Shown piece by piece: positions 1-11,140 of a stretch of 64,000 nucleotides of DNA (position 1 is the first letter of the stretch; each line of letters begins with the position of its first letter). The position numbers and the translations under genes are program-made. This stretch comes from Branchinecta lynchi (Eukaryota > Arthropoda > Branchiopoda > Anostraca > Branchinectidae): contig JAKZAP010000144.1 of NCBI GenBank assembly GCA_023053575.1, positions 1-64,000 of the forward strand. Direction: 5' to 3'. The notes beneath the pieces were generated by a model, which was not told where the DNA came from, searched no databases, and saw nothing but the letters and a program-made list of their open reading frames with translations.

Positions 1-3000
1 CCTTATGGGAAAACCAACCTTGTGGGAAAGCGAACCTTTTGGGAAAACCAAAACAGTGGGAAAACAAACCTTGTGGGAAAACCAACCTTGCGGGAAAGCG
101 AACCTTTTGGGAAAACCAATACAGTGGGAAAACAAACCTTGTGGGAAAACCAACCTTGCGGGAAAACCAACCATGGGGGAAAACAAAGCTTGTGGGAAAA
201 CAAACCTTGTGGGAAAATCAACCTAGTGGGAAAAACAACCAAGTGGGAAAACAAACCTTGTGAGAAAACAAACCCTGTGGGAAAACCAACCTTGTGGGAA
301 AACCAACCTTGTGGGGAAACAAACCTTTCGGGAAAACCAACCTTGTGGGAAAACAAACCTTGTGAGAAAACAAACCTTGTGGGGAAACAAACCTTGTGGG
401 AAAACCAACCTTGCGGGAAAGCGAACCTTTTGGGAAAACCAACCTTGGGGGAAAACAAAGCTTGTGGGAAAACCAACCTTATGGGGGAACAAACCCTTCC
501 GGGAAAACCAACCTTGTGGGAAAACCAACCTTGCGGGAAAGCGAACCTTTTGGGAAAACCAACACAGTGGGAAAACAAACCTTGTGGGAAAACCAACCTT
601 GCGGGAAAGCGAACCTTTTGGGAAAACCAATACAGTGGGAAAACAAACCTTGTGGGAAAACCAACCTTGCGGGAAAACCAACCATGGGGGAAAACAAAGC
701 TTGTGGGAAAACAAACCTTGTGGGAAAATCAACCTAGTGGGAAAAACAACCTAGTGGGAAAACAAACCTTGTGAGAAAACAAACCTTGTGGGAAAACCAA
801 CCTTATGGGGAAAGCAACTATGCGGGAAAACCAACCTTATGGGAAAACCAACCTTGTGGGAAAGCGAACCTTTTGGGAAAACCAAAACAGTGGGAAAACA
901 AACCTTGTGGGAAAACCAACCTTGCGGGAAAGCGAACCTTTTGGGAAAACCAATACAGTGGGAAAACAAACCTTGTGGGAAAACCAACCTTGCGGGAAAA
1001 CCAACCATGGGGGAAAACAAAGCTTGTGGGAAAACAAACCTTGTGGGAAAATCAACCTAGTGGCAAAAACAACCTAGTGGGAAAACAAACCTTGTGAGAA
1101 AACAAACCTTGTGGGAAAACCAACCTTATGGGGAAAGCAACTATGCGGGAAAACCAACCTTATGGGAAAACCAACCTTGTGGGAAAGCGAACCTTTTGGG
1201 AAAACCAAAACAGTGGGAAAACAAACCTTGTGGGAAAACCAACCTTGCGGGAAAGCGAACCTTTTGGGAAAACCAATACAGTGGGAAAACAAACCTTGTG
1301 GGAAAACCAACCTTGCGGGAAAACCAACCATGGGGGAAAACAAAGCTTGTGGGAAAACAAACCTTGTGGGAAAATCAACCTAGTGGGAAAAACAACCAAG
1401 TGGGAAAACAAACCTTGTGAGAAAACAAACCCTGTGGGAAAACCAACCTTGTGGGAAAACCAACACAGTGGGAAAACAAACCTTGTGAGAAAACAATCCT
1501 TGTGGGAAAACAAACCTTGTGGGGAAACAAACCTTGTGGGGAAACAAATCTTGTGGGAAAACTAACCATCCTTGTGGGAAAACAAACCTTGCGGGAAAAC
1601 TAACCTTGTGGGAAAACAAACCCTGCTGGAAAACCAACCTTGTGGGAAAACCAACCTTGTGGGGAAACAAACCTTTCGGGAAAACCAACCTTGTGGGAAA
1701 ACAAACCTTGTGAGAAAACAAACCTTGTGGGGAAACACACCTAGTGGGAAAACAAACCTTGTGAGAAAAGAAACCTTGTGGGAAAACCAACCTTATGGGA
1801 AAACAAACCTAGTGGGAAAACAAACCTTGTGGGGAAACAAACCTTTCGGAAAAACCAACCTTGTGGGAAAACAAACATTGCGGGAAAACAAACCTTGTGG
1901 GAAAACAAACCTTGTGGGAAAACAAACCTTATGGGAAAACAAAACTTGTGGGGAAACAAACCTTTCGGGAAAACTAACCTTGTGGGAAAACAAACCCTGC
2001 GGGAAAACCAACCTTGTGGGAAAACAAACCTTGTGGGAAAACAAACCTTGTGGGAAAACAAACCTTGTGAGAAAACAAACCTTGTGGGAAAACCAACCTT
2101 ATGGGGAAACAAACCCTGCGGGAAAACCAACCTTGTGGGAAAACCAACCTTGCGGGAAAGCGAACCTTTTGGGAAAACCAACACAGTGGGAAAACAAACC
2201 TTGTGAGAAAACAATCCTTGTGGGAAAACAAACCTTGTGGAGAAACAAACCTTGTGGGGAAACAAACCTTGTGGGAAAACTAACCTGTTGGGAAAACAAA
2301 CCTTGCGGGAAAACTAACCTTTTGGGACAACAAACCCTGCGGGAAAACCAACCTTGTGGGAAAACCAACCTTGTGGGGAAACAAACCTTTCGGGAAAACC
2401 AACCTTGTGGGAAAACAAACCTTGTGGGAAAACAAACCTTATGGGGAAAGCAACCCTGCGGGAAAACCAACCTTGTGGGAAAACCAACCTTGTGGGAAAG
2501 CGAACCTTTTGGGAAAACCAACACAGTCACAAAACAAACCTTGTGGGAAAACCAACCTTGCGGGAAAACCAACCTTGTGGGAAAACAAACCTTGTGGGAA
2601 AACAAACCTTGTGGGAAAACAAACCTTGTGGGACAACAAACCTTATGGGAAAACATACCTTGTGGGGAAACAAACCTTGTGGGAAAACCAACCTTGCGGG
2701 AAAGCGAACCTTTTGGGAAAAACAACACAGTGGGAAAACAAACATTGTGGGAAAACCAACCTTGCGGGAAAACCAACCCTGGGGGAAAACAAAGCTTGTG
2801 GGAAAACAAACCTTGTGGGAAAACCAACCTAGTGGGAAAACAACCTAGTGGGAAAACAAACCTTGTGAGAAAACAAACCTTGTGGGAAAACCAACCTTAT
2901 GGGGAAAGCAACCCTGCGGGAAAACCAACCTTGTGGGAAAACCAACCTTGTGGGAAAGCGAACCTTTTGGGAAAACCATCACAGTGGGAAAACAAACCTT

Positions 3001-5102
3001 GTGGGAAAACCAACCTTGCGGGAAAACCAACCTTGTGGGAAAACAAACCTTGTGGGAAAACAAACCTTGTGGGAAAACAAACCTTGTGAGAAAACAAACC
3101 TTGTGGGAAAACCAACCTTATGGGGAAACAAACCCTGCGGGAAAACCAACCTTGTGGGAAAACCAACCTTGCGGGAAAGCGAACCTTTTGAGAAAACCAA
3201 CACAGTGGGAAAACAAACCTTGTGAGAAAACAATCCTTGTGGGAAAACAAACCTTGTGGGGAAACAAACCTTGTGGGGAAACAAACCTTGTGGGAAAACT
3301 AACCTTGTGGGAAAACAAACCTTGCGGGAAAACTAACCTTTTGGGAAAACAAACCCTGCGGGAAAACCAACCTTGTGGGAAAACCAACCTTGTGGGGAAA
3401 CAAACCTTTCGGGAAAACCAACCTTGTGGGAAAACAAACCTTGTGGGAAAACAAACCTTGTGGGAAAATCAACCTAGTGGGAAAAGAACCTAGTGGGAAA
3501 ACAAACCTTGTGGGAAAACAAACCCTGCGGGAAAACCAACCTTGTGGGAAAACAAACCTTGTGGGAAAACAAACCTTGTGGGAAAACAAACCTTGTGAGA
3601 AAACAAACCTTGTGGGAAAACCAACCTTATGGGGAAACAAACCCTGCGGGAAAACCAACCTTGTGGGAAAACCAACCTTGCGGGAAAGCGAACCTTTTGG
3701 GAAAACCAACACAGTGGGAAAACAAACCTTGTGAGAAAACAATCCTTGTGGGAAAACAAACCTTGTGGGGAAACAAACCTTGTGGGGAAACAAACCTTGT
3801 GGGAAAACTAACCTTGTGGGAAAACAAACCTTGCGGGAAAACTAACCTTTTGGGAAAACAAACCCTGCGGGAAAACCAACCTTGTGGGAAAACTAACCTT
3901 GTGGGGAAACAAACCTTTCGGGAAAACCAACCTTGTGGGAAAACAAACCTTGTGGGAAAACAAACCTTGTGGGAAAACAAACCTTATGGGGAAAGCAACC
4001 CTGCGGGAAAACCAACCTTGTGGGAAAACCAACCTTGTGGGAAAGCGAACCTTTTGGGAAAACCAACACAGTCACAAAACAAACCTTGTGGGAAAACCAA
4101 CCTTGCGGGAAAACCAACCTTGTGGGAAAACAAACCTTTTGTGAAAACAAACCTTGTGGGAAAACAAACCTTGTGGGAAAACAAACCTTATGGGAAAACA
4201 AACCTTGCGGGGAAACAAACCTTGTGGGAAAACCAACCTTGCGTGAAAGCGAACCTTTTGGGAAAACCAACACAGTGGGAAAACAAACATTGTGGGAAAA
4301 CCAACCTTGCGGGAAAACCAACCTTGGGGGAAAACAAAGCTTGTGGGAAAACAAACCTTGTGGGAAAACCAACCTAGTGGGAAAACAACCTAGTGGGAAA
4401 ACAAACCTTGTGAGAAAACAAACCTTGTGGGAAAACCAACCTTATGGGGAAAGCAACCCTGCGGGAAAACCACCTTGTGGGAAAACCAATCTTGTGGGAT
4501 AGCAAACCTTTTGGGAAAACCAACACAGTGGGAAAACAAACATTGTGGGAAAACCAACCTTGCGGGAAAACCAACCTTGGGGGAAAACAAACCTTGTGGG
4601 AAAACAAACCTTGTGGGGAAACAAACCTAGTGGGAAAACAAACCTTGTGAGAAAACAATCCTTGTGGGAAAACAAACCTTGTGGGGAAACAAACCTTTCG
4701 GGAAAACCAACCTTGTGGGAAAACCAACACAGTGGGAAAAAAAACCTTGTGAGAAAACAATCCTTGTGGGAAAACAAACCTTGTGAGAAAACAATCCTTG
4801 TGGGAAAACAAACCTTGTGGGGAAACAAACCTTTCGGGAAAACCAACCTTGTGGGAAAACAAACCTTGTGGGAAAACAAACCTTGTGGGAAAACAAACCT
4901 TGTGGGGAAACAAACCTTGTGGGAAAACCAACCTTGCGGGAAAGCGAACCTTTTGGGAAAACCAACACAGTGGGAAAACAAACCTTGTGTGAAAACAAAC
5001 CTTGTGAGAAAACAAACCTTGTGGGAAAACCAACCTTATGGGGAAACAAACCTTGTGGGGAAACAAACCTTTCGGGAAAACCAACCTTGTGGTAAAACAA
5101 AC
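1..5102 (+). repeat. 17-bp satellite A, + orientation, first block
   Basis: The block is an uninterrupted tandem array of a 17-bp unit, GTGGGAAAACAAACCTT. Recurring variants are GTGGGAAAACCAACCTT, GCGGGAAAACCAACCTT, GTGAGAAAACAAACCTT, GTGGGGAAACAAACCTT, GTGGGAAAGCGAACCTT and TTGGGAAAACCAACACA. The last two are almost always adjacent and form a recognisable marker that recurs across the array. The unit rarely gives a stop codon in any of the six phases. Because 17 is not a multiple of 3, a translation is a 17-residue periodic peptide (GK-TLWEN-PCGKTNLV type) in every frame. There is no gene in this stretch. Confidence 0.97.
771..1416 (+). repeat. 323-bp tandem segmental duplication (19 satellite units)
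   Basis: Positions 771-1093 are repeated almost exactly at 1094-1416. Both copies carry the same order of rare variants, including GGGGAAAGCAACTATGCGGG and the AACCAAAACAGTGGG form. The offset of 323 bp is exactly 19 x 17, so the register of the array is preserved. This points to unequal exchange or replication slippage between aligned units. Confidence 0.85.
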
Positions 5103-5527
5103 TGTTATAAGGCGTTAATTTTACTACGTCTTTAATCTCTCTACTGTTACGGAAAGTTATCTGTTACGACATGGTCCCCGAGCGGTGTGGACCATGCTTA
5201 ACAAAACCAAAATAAAAACACCCACTAAACTCTACCTCGTTGGTCAATTGTAGAAAAACATATTCGTGTATTTACATTTACAATACAATGGCGATAGATA
5301 GCAGGTAATAAATAAAACTCAACACTTAACTTTTAACATCTCCAGCAACGACCGTTCACCGGTCCCACTCAAAACAGACTGCCCAGCATTGTATTAAATT
5401 TCGCCCCAATTCAAACTTGAATGGCTCAGGTTATTCATCGCCAGGAACCTGTTGTTACCTGGCGGAATTAAACTTATAGAAACCAAGGTGTCGTGAACTC
5501 CCTTGGTGAAAGTACACCTTGGTTACA
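5103..5527 (-). mobile_element. LTR of an LTR retrotransposon (3' LTR of a minus-strand element)
   Basis: The 17-bp satellite stops at 5,102 and the new sequence begins TGTTATAAGG and ends GGTTACA. It therefore has the TG...CA ends expected of an LTR, about 425 bp long. Read on the minus strand it starts TGTAACCAAGG directly after a purine-only run (GGAAGGGGGGAGG), which is the normal polypurine tract plus 3' LTR arrangement. It contains a short perfect hairpin at 5,170-5,196 (CATGGTCC / GGACCATG). No second LTR is visible, so identity as an LTR rests on the termini and the polypurine tract. I cannot assign a superfamily. Confidence 0.55.
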
Positions 5528-5540
5528 CCTCCCCCCTTCC
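5528..5540 (-). promoter_or_regulatory. Polypurine tract (plus-strand priming site) of the retroelement
   Basis: On the minus strand this is 13 purines, GGAAGGGGGGAGG, ending exactly where the LTR terminus TGTAACC begins. In LTR retrotransposons and retroviruses this position primes second-strand DNA synthesis. It is the main reason for placing the element on the minus strand. Confidence 0.55.
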
Positions 5541-6150
5541 AAAAAGAACTGACCTCAGTTCTGAAATTCAATTTTAATCTGCCCCAATTTTATTTTACTC
5601 CTCCCTTGATCCAACCCCCTATCTAAAATACCTCCCAGCACAAAACAAATGCAAATGTTGCCAAAACATAACAAAACTTTTAAAGTTGTTTTTCCGATCA
5701 CAATAACACGTATCCGACCGATACGGACATATAACATTTTCAGAAAGCGTATCAAAGTGATAACGCAATTCGACCTATCGCACTGCACCGTATTCACACC
5801 TCAAATCCTTCTTGCCGATTGTCTATACCGCACACGAATCACGATCACGATCATCCTCAGCTTCACTGCTCCTGATGCCGACGACGACGACTGGTAGGGC
5901 GTCGACTGGAGCATACCAAGACGACGACTGACAGTAGGTTACAGTTGACTGGAGGAGCAAAACGTAGTCTAACGCAGTCAACGTAAACAATCGTAGGTAA
6001 GCAACGCATGGTTGCGCAGCTTGAAAGCGACGAACGCTGATAACCGTAAGGATGCGCAAAATGACGTCGACAACTGCACATAACGTGGGGGTGGCAGTGA
6101 CGTCGACAAACGCAGATAAATGTATGATGCGTAGGTTGACGACGACATCG
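5541..6150 (-). mobile_element. Internal remnant of the retroelement / unique insert in the satellite
   Basis: About 610 bp of non-satellite DNA separate the LTR from the point where the 17-bp satellite resumes (TTGAGGGAAAACAAACC near 6,151). The part nearest the LTR is A/T-rich and on the minus strand has an 80-codon open frame (5,555-5,797) that I do not recognise. The part from about 5,870 to 6,150 is rich in CG and ACGACG steps. It contains a degenerate direct repeat: TGACGTCGACAACTGCACAT near 6,061 and a similar GTGACGTCGACAAACGCAGA near 6,096. No reverse transcriptase, integrase or 5' LTR is present, so the element is truncated or its 5' part was lost by rearrangement with the satellite. 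Confidence 0.45.
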
Positions 6151-9058
6151 TTGAGGGAAAACAAACCTTGTGAGAAAACAAACCCTGTGGGAAAACCAAT
6201 CTTGTGGGAAAACAAACCTTGTGGGGAAAAAAACCTTTCGGGAAAACCAACCTTGTGGGAAAACAAACCTTGTGAGAAAACAAACCTTGTGTTGAAACAA
6301 ACCTTGTGGGAAAACCAACCTTGCGGGAAAGCGAACCTTTTGGGAAAACCAACCTTGGGGGAAAACAAAGCTTGTGGGAAAACCAACCTTATGGGGAAAC
6401 AAACCCTGCGGGAAAACCAACCTTGTGGGAAAACCAACCTTGCGGGAAAGCGAACCTTTTGGGAAAACCAACACACTGGAAAAACAAACCTTGTGAGAAA
6501 ACAATCCTTGTGGGAAAACAAACCTTGTGGGGAAACAAACCTTGTGGGGAAACAAACCTTGTGGGAAAACTAACTTTGTGGGAAAACAAAGCTTGCGGGA
6601 AAACTAACCTTGTGGGAAAACAAACCCTGCGGGAAAACCAACCTTGTGGAAAAACCAACCTTGTGGGGAAACAAACCTTTCGGGAATACCAACCTTGTGG
6701 GAAAACAAACCTTGTGGGAAAACAAACCTTGTGGGAAAACAAACCTTATGGGGAAAGCAACCCTGCGGAAAAACCAACCTTGTGAGAAAACCAACCTTGT
6801 GGGAAAGCGAACCTTTTGGGAAAACCAACACAGTGGGAAAACAAACCTTGTGGGAAAACCAACCTTGTGGGAAAACAAACCTTGTGGGAAAACAAACCTT
6901 GTGGGAAAACAAACCTTGTCGGAAAACAAACCTTATGGGAAAACAAACCTTGTGGGGAAACAAACCTTGTGGGAAAACAAACCTTGTGGGAAAACAAACC
7001 TTATGGGAAAACAAACCTTGTGGGGAAACAAACCTTGTGGGAAAACCAACCTTGCGGGAAAGCGAACCTTTTGGGAAAACCAACACAGTGGGAAAACAAA
7101 CCTTGTGGGAAAACCAACCTTGCGGGAAAACCAACCTTGGGGGAAAAGAAAGCTTGTGGGAAAACAAACCTTGTGGGAAAACCAACCTAGTGGGAAAAAC
7201 AACCTAGTGGGAAAACAAACCTTGTGAGAAAACAAACCTTGTGGGAAAACCAACCTTATGAGGAAAGCAGCCCTGCGGGAAAATCAACCTTGTGGGAAAA
7301 CCAACCTTGTGGGAAAGCGAACCTTTTGGGAAAACCAACACAGTGGGAAAACAAACCTTGTGGGAAAACCAGCCTTGCGGGAAAGCGAACAACCCTGCAG
7401 CCCTGAAAGGCAGCCCTGAGAAGCAACCCTGCGGGAAAACCAACCTTGTGGGAAAACCAACCTTGTGGGAAAGCGAACCTTTTGGGAAAACCAACACAGT
7501 GGGAAAACAAACCTTGTGGGAAAACCAACCTTGCGGGAAAACAAACCTTGTGGGAAAACAAACCTTGTGGGAAAACAAACCTTGTGGGAAAACAAACCTT
7601 ATGGGAAAACAAACCTTGTGGGGAAACAAACCTTGTGGGAAAACCAACCTTGCGGGAAAGCGAACCTTTTGGGAAAACCAACACAGTGGGAAAACAAACA
7701 TTGTGGGAAAACCAACCTTGCGGGAAAACCAACCTTGGGGGAAAACAAAGCTTGTGGGAAAACAAACCTTGTGGGAAAACCAACCTAGTGGGGAAACCAA
7801 CACAGTGGGAAAACAAACCTTGTGGGAAAACCAACCTTGCGGGAAAACCAACCTTGGGGGAAAACAAAGCTTGTGGGAAAACAAACCTTGTGGGAAAACC
7901 AACCTAGTGGGAAAAACAACCTAGTGGGAAAACAAACCTTGTGAGAAAACAAACCCTGTGGGAAAACCAACCTTGTGGGAAAACCAACCTTGTGGGGAAA
8001 CAAACCTTTCGGGAAAACCAACCTTGTGGGAAAACAAACCTTGTGAGAAAACAAACCTTGTGGGGAAACAAACCTTGTGGGAAAACCAACCATGCGGGAA
8101 AGCGAACCTTTTGGGAAAACCAACCTTGGGGGAAAAGAAAGCTTGTGGGAAAACCAACCTTATGGGAAAACAAACCCTGCGGGAAAACCAACCTTGTGGG
8201 AAAACCAACCTTGCGGGAAAGCGAACCTTTTGGGAAAACCAACACAGTGGGAAAACAAACCTTGTGAGAAAACAATCCTTGTGGGAAAACAAACCTTGTG
8301 GGGAAACAAACCTTGTGGGGAAACAAATCTTGTGGGAAAACTAACCTTGTGGGAAAACAAACCTTGCGGGAAAACTAACCTTGTGGGAAAACAAACCCTG
8401 CGGGAAAACCAACCTTGTGGGAAAACCAACCTTGTGGGGAAACAAACCTTTCGGGAAAACCAACCTTGTGGGAAAACAAACCTTGGGGGAAAACAAACCT
8501 TGTGGGAAAACAAACCTTATGGGGAAAGCAACCCTGCGGGAAAACCAACCTTGTGGGAAAACCAACCTTGTGGGGAAACAAACCTTTCGGGAAAACCAAC
8601 CTTGTGGGAAAACAAACCTTGTGGGAAAACAAACCTTGTGGGAAAACAAACCTTGTGAGAAAACAAACCTTGTGGGAAAACCAACCTTATGGGGAAACAA
8701 ACCCTGCGGGAAAACCAACCTTGTGGGAAAACCAACCTTGCGGGAAAGCGAACCTTTTGGGAAAACCAACACAGTGGGAAAACAAACCTTGTGAGAAACA
8801 ATCCTTGTGGGAAAACAAACCTTGTGGGGAAACAAACCTTGTGGGGAAACAAACCTTGTGGGAAAACTAACCTTGTGGGAAAACAAACCTTTTGGGAAAA
8901 CTAACCTTTTGGGAAAACAAACCCTGCGGGAAAACCAACCTTGTGGGAAAGCGAACCTCTTGGGAAAACAAACAAATGGGAAAACAAACCTTGTGATAAA
9001 ACAATCCTTGTGGGAAAACAAACCTTGTGGGGAAATAAACCTTGTGGGGAAACAAACC
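6151..9058 (+). repeat. 17-bp satellite A, + orientation, second block
   Basis: The array continues with the same unit, variant set and orientation as before the retroelement. It ends at an inversion point at 9,058/9,059. Only one internal disruption is seen, near 7,391-7,424. There is no gene here. Confidence 0.96.
7391..7424 (+). other. Short non-satellite disruption inside satellite A
   Basis: After GCGGGAAAGCGAAC the 17-bp register is lost for about 34 bp. The sequence here has three CCCTG-containing steps (AACCCTGCAGCCCTGAAAGG, then CAGCCCTGAGAAG) before the standard GCAACCCTGCGGGAAAACC variant resumes. It may be a local template-switch patch or a small insertion. Confidence 0.6.
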
Positions 9059-9072
9059 AAGGTTTGTTTTCT
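9052..9072. other. Satellite A orientation switch, + to -
   Basis: The + phase ends in GGGGAAACAAACC and is followed at once by AAGGTTTGTTTTCTCAC, the reverse complement of the unit. The junction itself is palindromic (AAACAAACC, AA, GGTTTGTTT). There is no foreign DNA at the breakpoint. Confidence 0.95.
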
Positions 9073-9539
9073 CACAAGGTTTGTTTCTCCACAAGGTTTG
9101 TTTTCTCACAAGGTTTGTTTTCCCAGAAGGTCTGTTTTCCCACAAGGTTTGTTTTCCCACAAGGTTTGTTTTGCCACAAGGTTGGTTTTCCAGAAAGGTT
9201 TGTTTCCCCACAAGGTTGGTTTTCCCACAAGGTTTGTTTTCCCGCAGGGTTTGTTTTCCACAAGGTTTGTTTTCCCACAAGGTTAGTTTTCCCACAAGGT
9301 TTGTTTTCTTACAAGGTTTGTTTTCCCACAAGGTTTGTTTTCCCCCAAGGTTTGTTTTCCCACAAGGTTGGTTTTCCCGCAGGGTTTGTTTTCCCACAAG
9401 GTTAGTTTTCCCGAAAGGTTTGTTTCCCCACAAGGTGGGTTTTCCCACAAGGTTGGTTTTCCCGCAGGGTTTGTTTTCCCACAAGGTTAGTTTTCCCGCA
9501 AGGTTTGTTTCCCCACAAGGTTTGTTTTCCCACAAGGAT

Positions 9540-11140
9540 TGTTTTCTCACAAGGTTTGTTTTCCTACTAGGTTTGTTTCCCCACAAGGTTTGTTTTCCCA
9601 CAAGGTTTGTTTTCCCCCAAGGTTTGTTTTCCCGCAAGGTTGGTTTTCCCACAAGGTTTGTTTTCCCACTGTGTTGGTTTTCCCAAAAGGTTCGCTTTCC
9701 CACAAGGTTGGTTTTCCCACAAGGTTGGTTTTCCCGCAGGGTTGCTTACCCCATAAGGTTGGTTTTCCCACAAGGTTTGTTTTCTCACAAGGTTTGTTTT
9801 CCCACTAGGTTGTTTTTCCCACTAGGTTGGTTTTCCCACAAGGTTTGTTTTCCCACTGTGTTGGTTTTCCCAAAAGGTTCGCTTTCCCGCAAGGTTGGTT
9901 TTCCCACAAGGTTTGTTTCCCCACAAGGTTTGTTTTCCCATAAGGTTTGTTTTCCCACAAGGTTTGTTTTCCCACAAGGTTTGTTTTCCCACAAGGTTTG
10001 TTTTCCCACAAGGTTGGTTTTCCCGAAAGGTTTGTTTCCCCACAAGGTTTGTTTTCCCACTAGGTTTGTTTTCCCATAAGGTTGGTTTTCCCACAAGGTT
10101 TGTTTTCTCACAAGGTTTGTTTTCCCACTAGGTTTGTTTCCCCACAAGGTTTGTTTTTCACAAGGTTTGTTTTCCCACAAGGTTTGTTTTCCCACAAGGT
10201 TTGTTTTCCCACAAGGTTTGTTTTCCCACAAGGTTGGTTTTCCCGAAAGGTTTGTTTCCCCACAAGGTTGATTTTCCCACAAGGTTGCTTTTCCCACAAG
10301 GTTGGTATTCCCGCAGGGTTTGTTTTCCCACAAGGATTGTTTTCTCACAAGGTTTGTTTTCCTACTAGGTTTGTTTCCCCACAAGGTTTGTTTTCCCACA
10401 AGGTTTGTTTTCCCCCAAGGTTTGTTTTCCCGCAAGGTTGGTTTTCCCACAAGGTTTGTTTTCCCACTGTGTTGGTTTTCCCAAAAGGTTCGCTTTCCCA
10501 CAAGGTTGGTTTTCCCACAAGGTTGGTTTTCCCGCAGGGTTGCTTACCCCATAAGGTTGGTTTTCCCACAAGGTTTGTTTTCTCACAAGGTTTGTTTTCC
10601 CACTAGGTTGTTTTTCCCACTAGGTTGGTTTTCCCACAAGGTTTGTTTTCCCACTGTGTTGGTTTTCCCAAAAGGTTCGCTTTCCCGCAAGGTTGGTTTT
10701 CCCACAAGGTTTGTTTCCCCACAAGGTTTGTTTTCCCATAAGGTTGGTTTTCCCACAAGGTTTGTTTTCTCACAAGGTTTGTTTTCCCACTAGGTTTGTT
10801 TCCCCACAAGGTTTGTTTTTCACAAGGTTTGTTTTCCCACAAGGTTTGTTTTCCCACAAGGTTTGTTTTCCCACAAGGTTTGTTTTCCCACAAGGTTGGT
10901 TTTCCCGAAAGGTTTGTTTCCCCACAAGGTTGGTTTTCCCACAAGGTTGCTTTTCCCACAAGGTTGGTATTCCCGCAGGGTTTGTTTTCCCACAAGGTTA
11001 GTTTTCCCGCAAGGTTTGTTTCCCCACAAGGTTTGTTTTCCCACAAGGATTGTTTTCCCACTAGATTTGTTTCCCCACAAGGTTTGTTTTCCCACAAGGT
11101 TTGTTTTCCCCCAAGGTTGGTTTTCCCGCAAGGTTGGTTT
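9540..11140 (-). repeat. Tandem duplication of about 798 bp within satellite A
   Basis: The variant order in roughly 9,540-10,335 recurs at 10,338-11,135. An example is the rare GGGTTGCTTACCCCATAAGG form followed by the two CCCACTAGGTTGTTTTTCCC-type units. The offset is 798 bp, one base short of 47 x 17. Confidence 0.75.

Noticed and set aside
5103..5527. Plus-strand orientation of the LTR, with a primer binding site after 5,527.
   Set aside because: The sequence after 5,527 is CCTCCCCCCTTCC, which is not like a tRNA 3' end complement. Its reverse complement is a good polypurine tract, so the minus strand is favoured.
5555..5897. Two short frames (5,555-5,797 on -, 5,649-5,897 on +) in the retroelement remnant.
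   Set aside because: They overlap on opposite strands and neither shows a known domain. The minus-strand frame is mentioned only as part of the remnant.
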